Made by a program: the position numbers and the translations under genes
Assembly: GCA_014607495.2 (NCBI GenBank)
Contig: CP053167.1
Location: 4,092,001-4,156,000 of the forward strand
DNA length: 64,000 nt
DNA from: Carposina sasakii
Lineage: Eukaryota; Arthropoda; Insecta; Lepidoptera; Carposinidae
Reading direction: 5' to 3'
The notes under the pieces: generated by a model
Databases searched by the model: none
Told to the model about the DNA's origin: nothing
What the model saw: the letters and a program-made list of their open reading frames with translations, nothing else
Part shown: one piece after another, positions 60,244 to 64,000 of the stretch
Numbering within the stretch: position 1 is the first letter of the stretch
Layout: every line of letters starts with the position of its first letter

Positions 60244-63044
60244 CTGAAAACAAGGATAGAAACCAGTTTAATACGAGTTTGAGGTTTTCCTGTAAACCAA
60301 TCCAAAATGGGAATGATCCTGATAAAAATAATTTTCGCAGGCTCACTTCAAGATAGGGATGACAGACGGTGACACAACTTATTCCTGCTGCTGAAACTTG
60401 AGGCCAAGGATTCCCAATGATTCTGCATGGACCACTGATGAACAAGCTGTAATAATTGGACTCGCAAAGGAGTGATTTCTTCAGTGTATGGTAACACTAC
60501 TATACTAGTAGTTATTACTATGTAAATAAAGTTTAAAATTATTTCACACTGAAAGTGCTCGCCGCGTCGCTGCCGGCCGCTGCCATTCCGGTGTGATTCG
60601 GCCTAAAGACTAGGAGTAAAATCAAACTATCGAAAGTTCATATGAAAAGTTAATTTAATCGGCCACAATAAAAAATTACATTGCTAATTGTACTACGCTT
60701 GCAACATTTAAATAATAATGTCCCGCAAAATACAACAAATTCTGATGCAAATATCATTCTTTCACGCATGTCATAGTATTTTATAGCAAATCATAGGCAG
60801 AGATATAATATTAACAAACATCCAACTGTCATGCTATTTGATGCCATCCACTATGCGCGTGATACTCAATGCGGCTATCTTTCAATTATTAGACCCAGGA
60901 CAGCAAGGTCATAAGTCTAGATTCTTGTATGATTGTTTTTTAATGCTATCTGTGTTCTATGGAGAATGTGTGAACTTGTTTTATTGGTAGATGGATGTTG
61001 AGAGCAATTTAAAGCACTGAATATTTGTGATGACTAGCTGATGCCCGTAATTTCTTTCTCCTGGTCGTAAACTATGTTATTGCTGATTCCGATCAAACGA
61101 TATAAGTGTCAAGTTTCATCATAGTACACCTAATATTCCTAATACTTTCACCATTATAAATTATTATGTGGGATTAACAATTTCAAAATTAACGACTTGT
61201 TTCGCAAATAAAACATCGGCTGTAAAGCCAAAACATCTTGTCGATCAAAGAACATAAAGGCATTGTCAAAAATCGTGACCGAAAGACTTGTTACAGTCGG
61301 CACCTATCAAAAACTACAATAAACAAATTCAAAACAAAACGCGTACGTCCAACGCATGACAGATCCATAACCTGTCGACACGTGACTAGGAAACAATGCT
61401 TGGTCAATCACGACCACACAGATATCGATTCTATCTATTCGGATTCTTCATCAATAGTAAAGAATTAGATTACCAGGATTTTTTTTTGATACTTTATTAT
61501 AGAAATAAACCCGAATGCGTAAAAATTTTCACCCATTATCACTCTCGCAACTGAGTAGAATCTATCTACCTCTCAAGCTCAAATTGTGACAAGCAGTTTA
61601 GCTTCTAGCTAGAGAATGCCAAAGACATATACATACAAACATACACCCGAAAGCCATAACATGACTGCACCAGAAGGAGGGTTATGTGTTATGAATGAAA
61701 TAATTTATGAGCAGGTTACTAAAACTATGTACCTACTGGTGAAATGCACCTAGAAGGAAGAAATAAAGAAAATGCAAATGAAATAAATAAAACACATAGC
61801 ATCTGACTAGCAATACAAAGTAATGGTCCTGCAGAACAGCGTAAAGTAAAATCAATTGTAGATGAAGCATATAAATATACTAGGGATGCAGAAATACGTA
61901 GAGATCGCATAGCTGGATAGCAAACGTACGTACAGGTACTAAAGAAGTGGAGAGAACGCATTAACAAGTTTACATAGTTACACAGGTATTTCGCCATTAG
62001 GAATTTAACTGTTTAACGTAAAATATATAGCAGATACGAAAGTACATTGGTAACCTAATGAATAGGAATAAAAACATTAAAGGTTACTAATTATAAGGTA
62101 AGTAAATAATTCAAAGGTCAAAAATCTGTAATATTTCAAAAATTTTGCACGCATTTGCGGTAGACAAACATATCGTTCATAATAAAAATCATGGCACAAT
62201 ATAGATAAAATTAACAATACCACAGACAGATGCTAATTTTACGCGCAATCAAGTTCTATTGATGTTCGAATTGTTCCAATTTCACGACCGTATAAACAAA
62301 TCATTTCTTAGACGCATTACTTCTGCCAAAATGATTCAGACAGAATGCGGACAAATTGCATGGAAACTAAAAGGTAAAAATGGAAAACAGTGAGAATAGT
62401 AGGACAATAATCCTTTGGTTGAATTCAAGCATGTTTAATAAAAGTTCAAGGATATAGGTCTTTTTTGAAACAATAAATTTTATTGATAAGTCCACTCGAT
62501 ATACATCTCGAGATGTTAACAAGCAAATCTAAATAAGATATAGGTAGGTTATCCTTCGGTACCTACCTATATCAACAACGAATTTAGTATAATATCACTT
62601 CCCACAAGTTTTAAAAGTAAAACCGATAGTTATAATGAATTATTTATCATTTATTGAACGGAAAATGTAGATTACATAAGCACTTATTGAAAAAAACTTA
62701 ATTGCGAAAAACGCCAAAGGGATAACTTGCGGTAGAACATCTGTAAGTACCTACTACACATTCTTATTTTAACGACTCGTTACATTAGCGGTGTAAGTAT
62801 AATTAAGCATTCGTCAGACCAGAAATTCCACAGCAAAATGGGTTTTAAATTTTAACTATAAAAGATGCATTAGATATTATGTTAAATTATGACGGTAGTA
62901 AGAAAGGACCGTAAACTTTGGATAATGGCCTGAGTTCACTGTCATAAAATTCATTGAATAATTTTAAAATAGTTAATGCAGAAGAATAGTAGATTACAAA
63001 TGGTCAAAATTAGTCTAAAGGTACCATCTCAACTGGTGACTAAT
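60244..63044. other. Upstream kibra intron, no gene seen
   Basis: Likely intron of kibra, since the WW exons must lie further right. ORFs at 61238-61468 (plus) and 61725-61997 (minus) have no recognisable domains. Confidence 0.45.
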
Positions 63045-63290
63045 TACACATATAATAAAAATGTAACGGATCGCTGTCTATACATGGAAGATATATAAAA
63101 AAATATTATAGGAGACCTTTATCAACGCAATAGTACCCGAAAGAATGATTTTTGGAAATTTTGTCTGTTTGGCGGTTTGTCTATTTGTCTTTGCGTTTGT
63201 GCACGCTAATCTCAGAAACTGCAGATTTCGATGCAGTTTTCAGGAATATACGAGTATTGTGACAGGTCCCACTTAACATATATGGGTATT
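63045..63290 (+). repeat. Interspersed repeat family D, copy 2
   Basis: Shares 'tatacatggaagatatata', 'tgtgcacgctaatctcagaa' and 'acaggtcccacttaacatat' with 7084-7330. Confidence 0.7.
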
Positions 63291-63699
63291 TCTTAATTTT
63301 TTAAAAAAATACTGTGATTCTAAAATTTCTAGCTGGTAGAAACTAAATTAAACGTTTACGCTTTTTGATATTAAAGTAGGTATAAAACATAATTCTTTTA
63401 TGAATAGAAAGTTGAAAATTTTGTAAGAATTATATTTTATTTTAATTTTAATATAAATTAAAAGTTCCCTTCCGTGGATGTGATTACACAGGTTTTGTGA
63501 ACAAAAATAAATGCTGTGTTTTTTTCTGCTGCTACGAAAGTATGACAACTAAGCCAATATTACGTTAAATACATTTCCTCCATAAATATGTAAACATAAG
63601 CTCATAAAGATGCAGCAATATATATTTTTTTGAAATAAAATGTGTGATCAATTTTTTTGTCCCGTCCATGGATAAATGTCACACAAGTCCTACACGAAA

Positions 63700-63880
63700 A
63701 ATAACACGCGCATTTCCGAACGTGACTGGCCATAGACAAGGCCCAAGACGCCATCTTTCATTCCCAGTTGTCAATATCCGTCGGCGGCGTTGTGTTTGTA
63801 AGAAAAGAAAAATCACATATTAATTCTCAAAAAGCGTCAAGCATAAGCAGTCACAACCGTGTTGGTCATCAAAGGTATGT
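63700..63880 (+). promoter_or_regulatory. Candidate promoter and non-coding 5' exon
   Basis: Locally CpG-richer than its surroundings. It contains 'agacgccatcttt' (YY1/Pho-like on the minus strand) and a donor-like CATCAAAG|gtatgt at 63873-63874. It could be the start of a plus-strand transcript leaving the window. No coding sequence supports it. Confidence 0.2.
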
Positions 63881-64000
63881 ACTTTACAATTATACAATTA
63901 GTTGGTGTGGTTTTTATGTGTTTTGGTGTGAAAATGTTATTGTTAATTGGAGCACGTTCATTCGTGTTTTTGAGGTTATGTTTCCGGAGCTTATATCGCC
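63881..64000. other. Right edge, nothing recognised
   Basis: T-rich sequence following the candidate donor; ends mid-region. Confidence 0.3.

Noticed and set aside
61725..61997. 90-codon hydrophobic minus-strand ORF
   Set aside because: Hydrophobicity arises from reading an A-rich plus strand in reverse; no family match.
60250..64000. Search for kibra WW-domain exons to the right of the 60149-60243 exon
   Set aside because: No minus-strand stretch with the WW Trp/Tyr-Tyr signatures in an open frame with splice sites was seen.

Overview
The window is lepidopteran-type insect nuclear DNA. It is AT-rich and dominated by one multi-exon gene with GT-AG introns, with introns and flanks packed with insect transposons. 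Evidence for an insect, probably a moth or butterfly: a full set of Kibra (WWC family) exons, mariner, hAT and PIF/Harbinger elements, Helitron-like repeats ending in CTAG, and the LINE tail carrying the phrase 'ggcctacgtccagcagtgg' that I associate with Lepidoptera. The species cannot be named from sequence alone.

Main gene: kibra, minus strand, 60243 down to 11833. I resolved 18 coding exons by hand. Every junction is GT-AG and every phase joins, giving 1138 continuous residues and a TGA stop at 11833-11835. The N-terminus (WW1 and most of WW2) lies beyond the right edge. In order, the visible protein has the end of WW2, coiled coils, a Ser/Pro-rich linker with a PPPY motif and a DSGVFE degron-like motif, a C2 domain, an acidic linker, a KRSKTFSP box, an RSVRERRSLR box at the position of the vertebrate aPKC-binding stretch, a second helical region, and the C-terminus VVDRVLGVQV. 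Kibra is an upstream scaffold of Hippo signalling at the apical cortex. Seventeen introns are in view, and the first one visible is 32.5 kb.

Left flank (1 to about 9.9 kb): a decayed PIF/Harbinger element (about 1012-4164) with divergent remnants of a MADF-BESS protein and a DDE transposase, plus a nested 189-bp MITE; then several palindromic MITE families, a tRNA-derived SINE with target duplications, and LINE-tail fragments. About 9.96-11.83 kb is the likely kibra 3' UTR.

Large kibra intron (27.6-60.1 kb): an intact mariner (transposase 355 aa, 24-bp perfect TIRs, TA duplications) sits inside an older long-TIR MITE. A GC-rich minus-strand ORF at 32507-33347 has an ITAM-like YxxL pair. A long-arm foldback MITE and tRNA-like SINEs follow. 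A recently broken hAT element (39787-43552) carries a solo LTR; its right terminus is missing and replaced by an exact 130-bp copy of its left flank. The rest (43.7-60 kb) is mostly AT-rich with few recognisable features.

Right edge (60.2-64 kb): further kibra intron sequence, a repeat copy, and a weak candidate for a plus-strand promoter and 5' exon near 63.75-63.88 kb. I saw no rRNA genes, convincing tRNA genes or CRISPR arrays.
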